A stretch of 64,000 bases of DNA. Source: Amphibalanus amphitrite. Taxonomy: Eukaryota > Arthropoda > Thecostraca > Balanomorpha > Balanidae. This document shows, one piece after another, positions 19,933 to 32,362 of this stretch. Every line of letters starts with the position of its first letter. The first letter of the stretch is position 1. The notes under the pieces were generated by a model. The model saw nothing but the letters and a program-made list of their open reading frames with translations, was not told where the DNA came from and searched no databases. The translations under genes were made by a program, and so were the position numbers. The stretch lies in NCBI RefSeq assembly GCF_019059575.1, contig NW_024881574.1:620001-684000 (forward strand), given 5' to 3'.

Positions 19933-22141
19933 CCCGCGACCTGGTGGGGGGGGGCTATTTTTTGCCCCCCCCCCCCTCCAGACTTTTCGATATATCTCCA
20001 GAACCGCTGCGCCGATCGTCACCAAACTTTCAGTACCCTCCCGGACATCAATTTTACACATTGTGACCAAAATTTTTTTCCAAAGGCTATGATAGGTTGG
20101 CCGGAAATGACGTCAGAGTGACGTCATGTTCTGCCGTTTTCGACCCAAAAAAGGGTTTCGCGGGAAGAGCTGTCAGGCCTATAGCTTTGCAAATACAGAA
20201 AAATGATAAAAACATAAAAGCTGTAGAATCAACAGGGCTACAAAACTCCTAGGATTTTTGAAATTTTTGGATTTGGACCCCCAAAAACCAAAAAAATATT
20301 TTTTTTGGATATAATAATCGAAAAATCAAAAAAAAAATTTGAATTTCGCAAAAACCGGATAATATGTGATAGTCTTTACCGCCTTCCATCCACATACCAA
20401 ATTTGAGATTGATACCTCTTTTTTTGGCGAAGTGATAGCAAAAAAACTGTTCAAAATTGATGACGTCAAATTTTCAAACTCAATTTTTAGCAATTCTAGA
20501 CCCCGTAGCGCAAAACAAAGACCACCATTAGACTCCCTGTGACGAGCTGCATCGAATCAATACCCATTTTATGCAAAACTATCAACTTTAACCCGCGCAC
20601 CGACGGGGGGGGCGGATATCCGCCCCCCCTGAGGTTTTTCGCGGATAGCGGGAAAACCGCGGCGCGTAGCGCCGCGAAATTTGGTATGACTATTCCCTCA
20701 TCAATTTTACACATGGTGTGCAAGTTTGAACCTCCTACCTTTTAAGGTCAGTTCACCAGGTCACTTTGAATGACCTAACCTCAAGTCACTTTTTTGCAAC
20801 TTTGTCACCGTGCCAGAGCTACAGTAGATGTCGGAGGCCTTTGAAAGTCGCAGGATGTTATAAGGTCATTAGTAACTACAATTTTCTTATCTCGGAATTT
20901 TGATATCGGTGACCTAAGGTCAGGTCAATTTCGCGACCTCCCCATTATAAGTCAATGGGGGAAAAATCAACTCCCTATTTTTACCACTAAAACGGGTCGG
21001 AATGGCCCCATATACCATACATGACTTCATATACGATCAACCTTCACTACCTTGAGGTCTGTTTTGCTGTTGAGCAGCTGTGAGGTCATGTGACGTCATC
21101 AAAGGTCACCAAAGGTTTTTGGCCAATAACTCCGTACAGGAACAAGATACAGCCGCGTGGATGGTCTCATTGTGTTCAGCTCGTCAAGACGCATCGAATG
21201 ATATACATGATGACCTCGAGGTCACGTGACCTGAGGTCAACCTTTGACCTTGACCTTTCGAGGTCAACATATATATCATTCGATGCGGATTGACGAGAGG
21301 ATCACGATGATGCCCTTAGTTTGCTCCTATCTTGACTAATTCGAAAGTTATTCGAGAAAAACTCTCTCCATATCTAGCGCCGCCATTTTGCATTTTTCGA
21401 CCCCTGTGACGTCATCTTTGACCTGACCTGAAAATGACCTTTGTAAAAATTGTAGATCTTGACCGTGCGTATCCGATGCCGTTTACCGCTTGTCGCTATC
21501 TTGCTTCGTTCTCGAGATCTCAGGGGGGGCGGTTATCCGCCCCCCCCCCCCGTCGGAACTAAGTTGGCGCAGACCCCCGTCGGTGCGCGGGTTAAAATTT
21601 GACCTTTTTTGGCCTGACCTTGACCTGACCTTGACCTGAACTTCACCAGAAAGTGACCTAAGCCGTACCTGATAGTCTTGTAACCAACACCATTGAGTTG
21701 GAAACGAAAAATTGGCCATAAAACATGCATCACACAACCTTAGTAAAGTTGGGCTCATGTGACCTGACCTGTGACCCTTGGTGACCTGACCTGTGACCTG
21801 ACCTGGTATTGTCAGTGACCTCTAATAGCAACATATCTACTAGGCAACTGACGCCCTATCGCTGATAATTATCGACAAAATGCGTTTTCCTCGGTGTTAT
21901 AGCGCATTCCCTAGCAGACCCGTGAACCGTGAAACATTTCATCTTTGACCTGACCTGTGACGTCATCGGTGACCCCGAGGTCAATGAAATTTGGTTTTCC
22001 TCAACAAATTTGACAGGCCTTTCGAACGCCGTTTGAATTTTGCGGATCCGTCCAGTAGTTTCGGAGATACGAGGGGGGCAAAAAATAGCCCCCCCCCCCC
22101 CCACCAGGTCGCGTTATAAACAGACCCCACCAGGGCGCGAG
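19933..22141. mobile_element. TTAA-flanked element, 'CCCGCGA' subfamily, interrupted by another copy
   Basis: TTAA at 19929-19932 and 22142-22145. Left end CCCGCGACCTGGTGGGG; right end inverted with the motif twice (CGCGCCCTGGTGGGG, then CGCGACCTGGTGGGG about 30 bp inward). A G/C-tract hairpin with an AT core adjoins each end. Removing the nested 20592-21591 copy and one TTAA leaves about 1.2 kb, the normal family size. The restored sequence aligns (inverted) with the element at 28529. No transposase. Confidence 0.85.
20592..21591. mobile_element. Nested TTAA-flanked element, 'CCCGCGCACCGACGGGG' type
   Basis: TTAA at 20588-20591 and 21592-21595. The ends are inverted CCCGCGCACCGACGGGG; the right end has an additional inner copy (TTCCGACGGGGG). 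Inside, 21180-21300 holds TCGTCAA..CGCATCGAATGATATA arms around a dense AGGTCA/TGACCT cluster. A CGCGGCGCGTAGCGCCGCG hairpin near 20657 is shared with the copies at 30468 and 37555. Confidence 0.87.
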
Positions 22142-22145
22142 TTAA

Positions 22146-22914
22146 TATAAAAAGTACGGCACTGTTCCAACCAGGGTTACAATTTGCCATTCCGTTGGCT
22201 AAAACGGGCATAAATCTGAAAAGGATCTGGGGAATATAAGTCACTTTGATTGAAAAATGCCGACGCAACTAAGTGTGATTTATAACCATACTCAAGTGGC
22301 TCCAATTGAAGCCGGGAATGATGACGCATGGGGCACGCACTTGCGCCGAATCATATAAAAAATACGACAGGGTGAAATATAAAATGTCACATATTATCTA
22401 TCTGAACACACGTCACAAGCTACGCATACACGAGAGTGCACCGTGCACTCTACTTTGTGCAGACCCACCATTCTATATAACGTCTCTCCAACCCTCTCAC
22501 GCTGCCTGCTCTACGAACGGACAGGACTGGCGGCCGGCGCCGTGCAGGCAGTGAGGCAGATGACGTCACAATGCGCCACAACTGTCCACCAGACGTCACG
22601 ATTGTCGCATTGTGCCGCCGGCGCCGAGACGAGGTCGGCGCATAGACGTACTCAAGTGTGACGATGTCCGGCGCGGTCTCAGAGCAGACTGAGCTCTAAT
22701 GCAGTGTGAAACAGCGCAAGCAGCTGATGTGTTTTTATGTTTGTGTATTCTCCAAAAAAGAATACAGCTTTACAAGGAGCTCTGCTATATTACCAATTTC
22801 AACAGCGATTCTTTTAGTAATCTCATAAAAATAAACGGCTTGTGTTCACGTTCAGGCTAACAATGAAAATTAAGGGGACGTTTTACGCGAGGTGTAAAAC
22901 TGAGTTAGCCCTCG
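22146..22914. other. Unassigned sequence
   Basis: Short accidental reading frames only. No exon, RNA gene or repeat could be supported. Confidence 0.4.
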
Positions 22915-23421
22915 CAGACATGTGCATGGATCCGAGAAAATGGATCTGGGATCTGATCCCACGGATCCTGATCTCGGATCTGACGGGATCATAGATCCAG
23001 CTCTGTAATTTATCGAGAGATCCGTAGGGATCACAGATCCGAGTCTCATTTTTTGCTTGAGATCCAGTGAGATCATAGATCCTCACTTATTTTTTGTCAA
23101 CACATATATCCCAAAAAGCACTTGTTTCAACTCACAAACGTTCTGTTTTAGTGATTTTATGTGATCGCACGTCATAATCCATGGTTTTGTATCACTTATT
23201 GGCATAGAAACCCTTTAAAACAAGGTTTCAAATGTGGTGCATGGTGGGATCCACTCAGATCATAGATCCATGTTCTTAATTTATCGTCAGATCATATGAG
23301 ATCATAGATCCAAGATGTATTTTTCACGCCGGATCCGGTGGGATCATAGATCCCAACCTGTACTTTGCTTCGAGATCCACTGAGATCATAGATCCATCAC
23401 TCGGATCCATGGACATGTCTG
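22915..23421. mobile_element. Palindromic GATC-rich MITE
   Basis: Inverted ends CAGACATGTGCATGGATCC (left) and the complementary GGATCCATGGACATGTCTG (right) with one mismatch. The interior consists of repeated GATCATAGATCC and GGATCYG phrases in both orientations, so much of it is self-complementary. No clear target duplication was found, so the class is unknown. Confidence 0.72.
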
Positions 23422-26400
23422 GTCAAAGGAATCATTCATTTCACGTTACGAACTAAAGACCTGTCCTAACATGGGCAGCAGGCTATTGTGATAAGAACGA
23501 AGGGCTACCTCCTAACTTCCTGAAGCTATCACCGCCTGATTTACTGCAGTAAATGATCCTCCACCTCTCAACACTGACAGAATAACGACTCTAAGACAAC
23601 GTCCACCCATACTCTGCTCATTCGCCTGATCAAATCAGCACAGCCATGACACCAAGTATAGGTACGAACGAGTAGTGCGTCCACGCAATCTTCATTGGAT
23701 CACACGCATGGCGCTGACAAAACGACCACCCGAGAGCGATAAATGTGAGGTAGTTTGAAATGAATTTGATTTGAGCACCCACTTTGACCACTGGACACCA
23801 CTTGCTCCTATTTGGGCTGACTTTACGAGATCATTGCTCCCGTGGTTAATGCAGCCGTCCGATCTTTGAGAGCGTTGCTGGGTGCACGTGCTCAGATTAC
23901 CAGGCGGGTCAAAGGAACGTAACTCAGCCTGCTGAAGCCATATTGAAGTGACCGCCAGTGTTCTACGGCTATCGGTCAGCTCATCGCTAAATCGAACAGG
24001 ATCTGTCTGCAGGGAAGTAATATATTTACTATTGACTGCAGAACGGTTTGAGAGCATCAAACACCAAATATGAGGGCTAGTCAGTTTCAGGAAGATAACA
24101 CCGGCATATTAATGACTTAATTTAAGTTGCTGTGCAATGTGCATCCTTAGATTCAATTACGATGTTACCAAAGCCCAGGTGGTGCTTCACGTGGTGTTTC
24201 AGGCCCTGCGCCAGCATGCAAGCCATTGATCTCATGCTTATTCTGAATCGAAGATGAATTGAAGTTCATAGTAATGGCAATAATTATCACGACACTGGCA
24301 ATTAATGATATTGTACGTAAAAATGAAATCAATGGCAGCTCATTTAAATCGGAATGCTTCAGTCTGATCCCGAGGCCTTTCAAGAACCATCTGAGCGGAT
24401 AACCTCATCCTAAGTGCACCAAAATCACAAACAAAGCCAAACACATCCCATTTTGTTTCAGTTACAGACCATCGCTTTATCGCCGTAATATTCCTTGGAC
24501 GCAAATCCAGCTCCATTTGACTGCCATCATTATCTGGTAAGCATCCCAATTATGGTTTACGTTTATCACCATTACAGCCATCACAAGAAGACAACACCAT
24601 TTCGGTTATCGCTGTCATCCCTCAATATCTTACCTGCGTGGGCTGCCGGCTATTTGGAAGCCCACGCAGCGCACGCGGCACCGGAAGCCGATGATGTCAC
24701 AGCTCTGTCGGCGGCGCGGCGGAGTCCGTGGCGCAGAGCACGACTTGGGAGTGGCTGAGCGACGGCCCGGGTCGTCCGAGGTCACCAGTGGGAAAAGTGG
24801 ACCGTTCGACACTTCGGAACTTGTAAGAATAGAGGCAGGAATGGATTACAAGTGTATTGTAGAAGGCGGCTCATTTTGAAATGGATTCCTCGAGAAAATG
24901 GTCAGGTAATTCACAACTGAATGTTTTGTCAGTTCCTTTAAAATGGGAGAAATTCAGAATAACTGAAGCTCAATTACATACTTGTATGTACTGTCCTCTC
25001 CATACTTACGCTACTGTGCAGTGCATACTAAATTATGTGAAAAAATGTCATAGTTATTTCGACAAATAAGAGTTTTGACTAGGTTTTTAAACACATGCCT
25101 AAACTATTCCTCACATCAAGCATTCAAGACCAGATAGTACCTACATTGTTGCGCATAGGTATTTCGGTAAGCCAATAGCACGTAAGTGCTATCATATGAA
25201 ATTTTATTATGCTGCATTCTTTCATCCCCAGCTAAAGCTGTTGCGGTACCTTTCTGGGTTCCGTGACATTTATAACCAGCGATAGCCCTGTATTTGCAAA
25301 TATGGAAGCTCATCAGTGAAAACCTTGCGCACTGGGTGTTTCCGCATCTGCAAGGAAGATGTCTACTGTATAGGTCCCAATGTTGGTGACTGGTTGGGAG
25401 TGCAGTAAAGACTGCTAGCAAGGACATTCCAAAAGTGTTACGTCACCTCATTCCTGTCAAGGCTGCAGGACTGCAAGGCCTGATCTGGGGCGAGGCTTTG
25501 TGTTCCTTCGTCGCAACGCAGGGCTTCCCGGGACGGAGCAGGCTGCAAGCCAATGTCCCCTTCGATCAAACCGAGTTCAGGTTTATCAGGCGCCTGGCCC
25601 CGCTCCACTGCCTCTGTGTTCAAGCAGGCTCGGGTACTTTACCAGGCGTTGGTTGATGCCGCTCACTGCTCAGTGCAGTTCACAGGCTGCAATGGTCGTC
25701 CTGGGTTGTTAGAAATTTAATGGAGGTCAGGCGACATGTTCCAGGGTATCGGAATGCTGATTTAGCATTTGGAACTCTCGTTTATTGTTTGTCTATTGGT
25801 TTGATTTCAAGCTCCTGAAAAGCAACATATGAGCGAAGAATAGTAATTATTAGCCAACCTAAACGATTAGCTACATTCGAATCAACCAGTGAGTGTGGAA
25901 GATCCAAGAGTTTGACAACACAGCTTACATTGTCAGTCTGATAGTTTGTTTGCCAGTTTGTCAGTTTGTCAAGAGTTTGAAAATACAGTTCGCATTTGAG
26001 TTTGTAGTTTGTATTTCAGTTCTTCTCTGAGAAGAAGTAATAAGAATAATGCGCTCCAAAAGTTGGATTTCAATATCTTTGCTGCGTCACTCTATCATGG
26101 GACACACCCCGAGTTTTAGAAGTCAGCTTCTTCGTACAACATGAGCATTTCCATACAGCGAATTCGACGGCATGCCATCCATATATGTATGCGCCTCGCG
26201 ACATGTTTTGGCAATGCATTCATGCGCGTCCGTGTCAGCCAATGCCGCCCCTCGATCCTGCTGGACAATACCCACCACCTCCCCCTCCGCTGAGGACGGC
26301 GTCCGTCAGAACTCCCGGTACACTCCCTCGCTCTGGGTTTCCGCGCACTCAGCATGTCATCCAGATGGAGGGAGTACAGTGGGCGATTCGTCTTCGTCCT

Positions 26401-27689
26401 CGTCATGGGAGACAGGCGGCTGACAGTGACGTCGCCAGCTCATGAACGTGCCACAGCCGCAGTGGTCAGCAGTGCCACCAGCGGCGAGAGGGAATCCCAG
26501 GCTGTTCCTGAACGGGGTTCATGGGTGGCTACATGGAATATGCTTTCGATGGACCGTGTTCGTGAATGGCATTTTCAAGTCAACAGTAGCAGGCAATGAT
26601 ACTGCATTGAAAAACTGTTGTTCTTTTGAAGATTTTAAACAGCACTGTCAGTTTATCGTCAATACTTTCAGATTGTTGGGCGGTATCATGGGCTGCATTT
26701 GTGCAATGTTTTTGCATCGGGCAGGCCGAAGGATGACGCTGAAAGCATTACCTTGCTAAATTGAATCGATTTATACTGCAAAGTAGATGAATAATGAACC
26801 TGGTTTGCGCCAGACACTACATAATCTCTCTGTTGAACTTCAATTTAGTCTTTGCGCACCTGCAGGCTATACCAGCGATGATATCACCTCTGAAAGTTCA
26901 ACCAAGTCCTGCTACCTCTTCCTACTGCTTCTCGTGGTCACCCACACTGCACCTGGGCCCGCCACACACAGATTCCTTCCTCCAATCGTCATCTGCACGT
27001 GCGGACGACCACCTCCCTTGATACCGGCACCTCGGGCGCACGAAATGATATCACCGCTCACGCCCATAAAATGCTGATGAGACCGCCAGCCGAGCCCATA
27101 TGGGCGGTTCATATTACCATAGACTGACAAATGGCGACGGCTGCGCCTAATGGATCCGAAAAGTCACACAGGACGACAAGAGCTTCGAACAGGCAGCGAT
27201 TTTTTAGCGATTGTGCTTGTGCTCAAGTGGTTACAAAGAAGACGCAAAATATGTCTAAAGGCAGAGGTAGCCCATGTGGAAGGGCTAGTCTCGTACAGGT
27301 GCAATGGACAATATCAGTAAATAACGTACGTAAGTGATCGTCATGGGATTATCATCAATAAGCACCGACTTACGTCAGCGAACAATGTTCAAATTGCAAG
27401 TGGCATTGTCTGAAGAACAAATTTGCAAACGTGTAAGCCCTTGGTGAGCCTCAAGGGTGAGCCTGTTAGTATACCAAGCGTTTGAAGATACTCAGCACCA
27501 AAAACATAGGCAGCTAGTGTTGGTAGGTTTGGTAAGGTTGTTTGGTTGGTTAGTGAGCTATGTTGGTGAGGCTACCTGGCACTGCGGACCGCAACGATAT
27601 AACAGTTTTTTTTTTGTATGTGTGTGATAAGCTCACTAATAAGTAATAGCACAATTTATAAGCAATTATATAACAATTTATAACAATTA
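23422..27689. other. Unassigned intergenic sequence
   Basis: No exon pattern, repeat array or transposon end that I can support, apart from a 10-bp-stem hairpin at 24634-24669 (CTGCGTGGGC / GCCCACGCAG). Reading frames here are under 125 codons and look accidental. Confidence 0.4.
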
Positions 27690-28528
27690 ACAGCATCTGC
27701 CCACGATCTGTCTCGCTACAATGCCCAGATAAGGAACAATTTGCCGCCTTATGACGCTTTTGTCACCATGTTGCAAGCTCATTGTTACCCCGACTGCGAT
27801 CGGGATGATCACATACGTGGACTAGCTGATGCGTATGATTGTTTTATCCAAATTCTTATTAGTGCCGGGGAAAGTTGCATAGGAAAGCGTGAAATGGCTC
27901 ATCCAAAGAGCATACCTGGCTGGAACCAAGCAGTACGAAAGGAGTACTTGGTAGCTCGTGAGGCATTTCTGCGCTGGCGCTTTAACGGCTCTCCAAGAGA
28001 GGGCTCGCTGTTTTTAAGAATGAGTTTTACGCGCTCGTCATTTAAATATGCGCTACGTCGCTGCAGAAGGAATCGTGAGGTTGCCCTTGCTACTCGATTG
28101 AGTGAAGCTATCAAAAATCACCCAACTGATCGTTTTTGGGCTCTAGTACATAGGCTCCTGAGTAAAAAACCACCCATCCCTTATAGCTTCCCAGGAGTCG
28201 CTGGCGGTTTAAATATAGCTAGCATGTGGAAAGACCACTATTCCCAGCTTTTTAATGATACCACCTGTAGCAGTGATGAAACTTATCTGGTCCAGCTCAC
28301 TCGTTTAGAAGCGGATGATATACCTGTCATCAGTCACGAAGAAGTCAAGGCTGCCGTCGCCAAGCTTCAAAGTGGGAAATCGCCAGGTTGGGATTGTATC
28401 ACTCCCGAACACTTGCTTCTCTTGGATAATGACGTTCTTCATGCACTTGTTCTAATCATCCGTAGCATCATTTGTCACTGCTGTCTACCGGGAAGTGCCA
28501 TACACTCCCTTCTCGTGCCATTGGTTAA

Positions 28529-29707
28529 CCCGCGCCCCACTGGGGTCTGTGTATAACACGCCCTACCGGGGGGGGGGGGGCTATTCATAGCCCCCCCTCC
28601 TAACTCCGAAACTACTGGGCCGATCGTCAAAATTCAAACGGCGTCTGATAGCCCCGGAAAAACTGTCGAGCGAAACCTAATTTCATTGACCTCGAGGTCA
28701 CCGATGACGTCACAGGTCAGGTCAAAGTAAAAATTATTAGCACTTTGGCTTGTTCACATTTTGGGCTCTGGCCGCCGTCTTACAAGTCAGATCAGGCTCA
28801 TTTTTGGTTTCCACACTCGTGAACAGATGCTCTAGATACCTTGAGGGTACCAAACTTGTACTTTGATTTTCAGGTCAGGGTCAGGTCATCACAGGTCACG
28901 AAAATATTATATCATGCGTCGGTCACGTGACACATGTTTTATGGTCCATTTAGGCCATAGATTTCGAATTTGATGTCGTCTTTGTCATTCGAGGTCATTT
29001 TGAATCGAATTTAGCTTAGGTCAGGTCACTTTCAGGTCAAAAAAGGTCAAATTTTGAAGTTGAAATTTTTCAACAAAAAAGGTGTCTATTGGATGCAGTT
29101 TGAGCTCAGGAACACGATGGTGCCATTTATATTGGTGTACGATGCCAAATACGTACTGAAAAATTGATTTGAAAAATTAATAATTGTGAGTTTTTTGCAA
29201 TAATGCGTATAACTTGGCCATTTTTGAAGATATTTAGCTAAAACTTGCTAGAGTTAGTCATAATCATGCGTTCTGTCACATATATTCCGTTTTTTTCGAA
29301 AAGTCAAAAACTTTTTGAAAAAAATATGAAAAAATAAATTTTGAATATTATTATATAAAATTTTCGAAATTTTCAAAATTTTGAAAATCTGAGATAGCAG
29401 TTTGATAGCGCGGTCAATTCTGAGTTCTTTCATGCAAAGAAATTGGATCTAGCTTAAAAACTGAGCTCTTGGGAGCGATTGCCGTGGTTCAATGTTTTGC
29501 GTCGAAATCGGACGAACATGACGTCACTCTGACGTCATTTCTGGCCGACCTATGGTAGCTACGAAGTTCAAATTTTGACACAAGGTGTCAAATTGATGCA
29601 GCCGAAGGTACTGAAAGTTTGGCGTCGATCCGTCAAGCGGTTTGGAAGTTATTGTAGAAAAACGGGAGGGGGGGCTATAAATAGCCCCCCCCCCAGTGGG
29701 GCGCGGG
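28529..29707 (-). mobile_element. TTAA-flanked element inserted in the LINE (first)
   Basis: TTAA at 28525-28528 and 29708-29711. Ends CCCGCGCCCCACTGGGG, inverted; the extended, duplicated end is on the left (inner motif GCCCTACCGGGGG), so it is opposite in orientation to the other copies. GGGGGCTATT(C/T)ATAGCCCCC hairpins sit at both ends. Closest to the outer element at 19933. 1179 bp, no transposase. Confidence 0.92.
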
Positions 29708-30467
29708 TTAAGAACAAGGGAGGTACTCTGGATGATACATCAAACTATAGGGCTATTGCTCTTTCAACTAGTGTCTCAAAAGTTCTTGAAGTGGTCCTAT
29801 TAGACAGATTATCGCCACACTTACGCACTAGTGACGCGCAATTTGGATTTAAAGAAGGTCACTCCACCACCCATGCTACTTTCGTTCTAAAGGAGGTGAT
29901 ACATCTTTATAATACACGGGGAAGTCCAGTATATGCGTGCTTCCTAGATGCACGGAAAGCGTTTGATAGAGTTTCCCATTCAAAGTTGTTTAGTGTCTTA
30001 GCCGAGCGTGGTGTACCCGCACCGTATCTAAAGCTGCTGCTTTACTGGTATCGGTCCCAAACCATGTCTGTAAGGTGGGATGGTCATATATCTGACAGTT
30101 TCAGCGTTGCAAATGGTGTGAGGCAGGGCGGAATCCTCTCTCCGTTTTTGTTTAATGTGTACATTGACTCATTATTGTGTGATTTACGTAAAATGAGTGT
30201 TGGCTGTCGCTTAGGCATGTGTGCAACTAATGTTTTAGCCTATGCAGATGACATTGTATTGTTATCGCCTACCAGAGCGGGGCTACAAACACTTGTCAAT
30301 GAATGTGAAAGGCAAGCGCAACTGCTGGATATGGAATTTAATCCAGATAAATCAGTGTGCATGCAATTTCTGCCCAAAAGACCGTACTCAGCATCACATC
30401 TCACTGATTCTAGGCCACCCCAAATACTACTCACAGGGCTGCAACTGAAATGGGTGCCGTGCTTTAA

Positions 30468-31643
30468 CCTTCGCCCCAGTGGGGGGGGGGCATATGTTAC
30501 CACCCTGTCGCGTTTTTTTCGTATAAATAAAAAACCGCGGCGCGTAGCGCCGCGCCGCTTGGGGTAGCTTTTGGTACATCAATTTTGGACAATGTGTGAA
30601 ATTTTTGACCCCAGGTCATGTCAGGTCAGGTCACTAGGTCAAGTTAGCTGACCAAGCCTAAAAAAAAATTTGCAATCATGTCCAGCCTGCAGTGTTTGTC
30701 AGAGAGGTTTAAAACTTGGTGGATTACATGATGTTATGGGTGCCTACAATTTGTATATCTCGGATTTTTTATATGCGTGACCTAAGGTCAGGTCAGTGGC
30801 GTGACCTTTCCATTATAAGTCAATGGAGAAAAACGAAAATGCCTCTAGATCCGTGTGTACGCATAGGAACAGTCCAAATATTTCAGGATAACAATGATTT
30901 GGACCACCCGTGACGACCAAGGTGTCTTTTTTGCTGATAGCCTCTTGAAAGGTCATCCGAGGTCATTTGAGGCCACAAACAGTTTTTTTGCCAATAACTC
31001 TCGATTGGAAAGAGATAGAACGCTGGGGTTGGCCTCATTGTGTTTGTCTTGCCAAGACGCATCGACTGATATGCAACATGACCTTTTCCGGTCAGGTCAT
31101 GACCTTGACCTGAGGTCAAATTTTGAAGTTGACCTTTCAAGGTCAAATTATAGTTCATTCGATGCGTCTCGGCGAGAGGAACACGATTTTGGCATTAGAA
31201 ATGATCTAGCTTTTTTTAGTCAAAAGTTATTGTCGAAAAACACTTTTCTTAAAAACAGCTATTTTTGGAGTTTTTGCCCTCTAGAGGCTAAACCGTTGAC
31301 CTGAGGTCATTTTAGATAATGACCTTATCAAAAGAAGAGTTCAAAAGCTATCGATTGCTTTTCCTAGCGTTTTTCTAGCTATCATAGTTCCTGAGATAAT
31401 GGCATGTTTTCTGAAAAATATAATGACAATTCGCAAATTTTGACCTTTGATGACCTCTGGTGACCCCAATATTGCTCTAAGATGAAAAATGACCGAAATA
31501 CTTTCAAACGTACGCATTAATTGCTATCGACTGCTTTTCACCGCGTCTTTCTAGCCCTCTTAGTTTTTGAGTTAGAGGTGGGTGGTAACATATGCCCCCC
31601 CTCACTAGGGCGAAGTTGGCGGAGACCGCCACTGGGGCGCGGG
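30468..31643 (+). mobile_element. TTAA-flanked element inserted in the LINE (second)
   Basis: TTAA at 30464-30467 and 31644-31647. Left end CCTTCGCCCCAGTGGGG; right end outer CCACTGGGGCGCGGG plus inner CTCACTAGGGCGAAG, i.e. duplicated. Long inverted extension GGGGGCATATGTTACCACCC. Nearly identical throughout to 37555-38728, so both are recent relative to other copies. The AGGTCA module lies at about 31050-31190. Confidence 0.93.
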
Positions 31644-32362
31644 TTAAGTACCTCGGTCATGTGATCAGAGAAGACTTGCGTGATACTGACGATATGTGTA
31701 GGGCCAAACGCACTCTGTACAGCAATGTGAACATGTTGTTAGCAACTGTTGGCTTCGCAAAGAGATGTTCTAACGAATCTCTTTAAAACACATTGTGCCA
31801 GCCTGTATGGATGCGAGCTTTGGGTAGCGTATCGTGTTCAGAAAGCAGCTCGCGAGCTGTGCGTTGCGTACCACAACTGCTTGAAAAGGCTTCTCAAGGT
31901 TCCGAAGTGGGCACGTAATCACGAACTCTGCCATGACCTTGGAATGTTGACTTGTCCAATGCAAATAGCATATAGACAGATGTTATTTTGGCGCCGCCTT
32001 TCGCTCTCGCCCAACACTCTGGTTGCCGCCGTGTTGGCAAGTCCAGCTGGCCAAACGGGGCTGACGGCCCAAACGCACTTGCGACTGCGTCAGCAGTATG
32101 AACTGAATGATTTGGATTTGTCCGCCATCTCCCCTTCTGAGCTAAATAATGTGTTCGTTGCGCGCATCGAAAATGTTGTACGGCAGAGGGGGAATGATGG
32201 TGCCGCAGATCGGTTTGTGTATCAGTTGTTTTAGGGATCTTGCTGTTTTGCATTAGTTATTTTTTGTGTTTATTGATGAATGATGTGTAATGTATGTGTG
32301 CTGTTTGTGTATTATATGTACCGACTTCGGTATGCAATAAACATTATTATTATTATTATTAT

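Larger units (their letters stand above)
27690..32362 (+). pseudogene. Non-LTR retrotransposon (LINE) reverse transcriptase, split by two TTAA elements and one frameshift
   Basis: Three coding blocks: 27690-28528, 29712-30467 and 31648-32234. Joined, they read through endonuclease-to-RT linker sequence, RT motifs NYRAIALST, FGFKEGHSTTHA, FLDARKAFDRVSH, GVRQGGILSPFLFNVY and the catalytic YADDIV, then a C-terminal domain. Each join at a TTAA restores the frame exactly (LVKNKGG and CFKYLGHV). A frameshift lies near 31764-31790. The copy is 5'-truncated: no endonuclease is seen. It ends in an AATAAA and an ATT-repeat tail (32336-32362), as in several LINE clades. The clade was not determined; the enzyme would be inactive. 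Confidence 0.88.
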
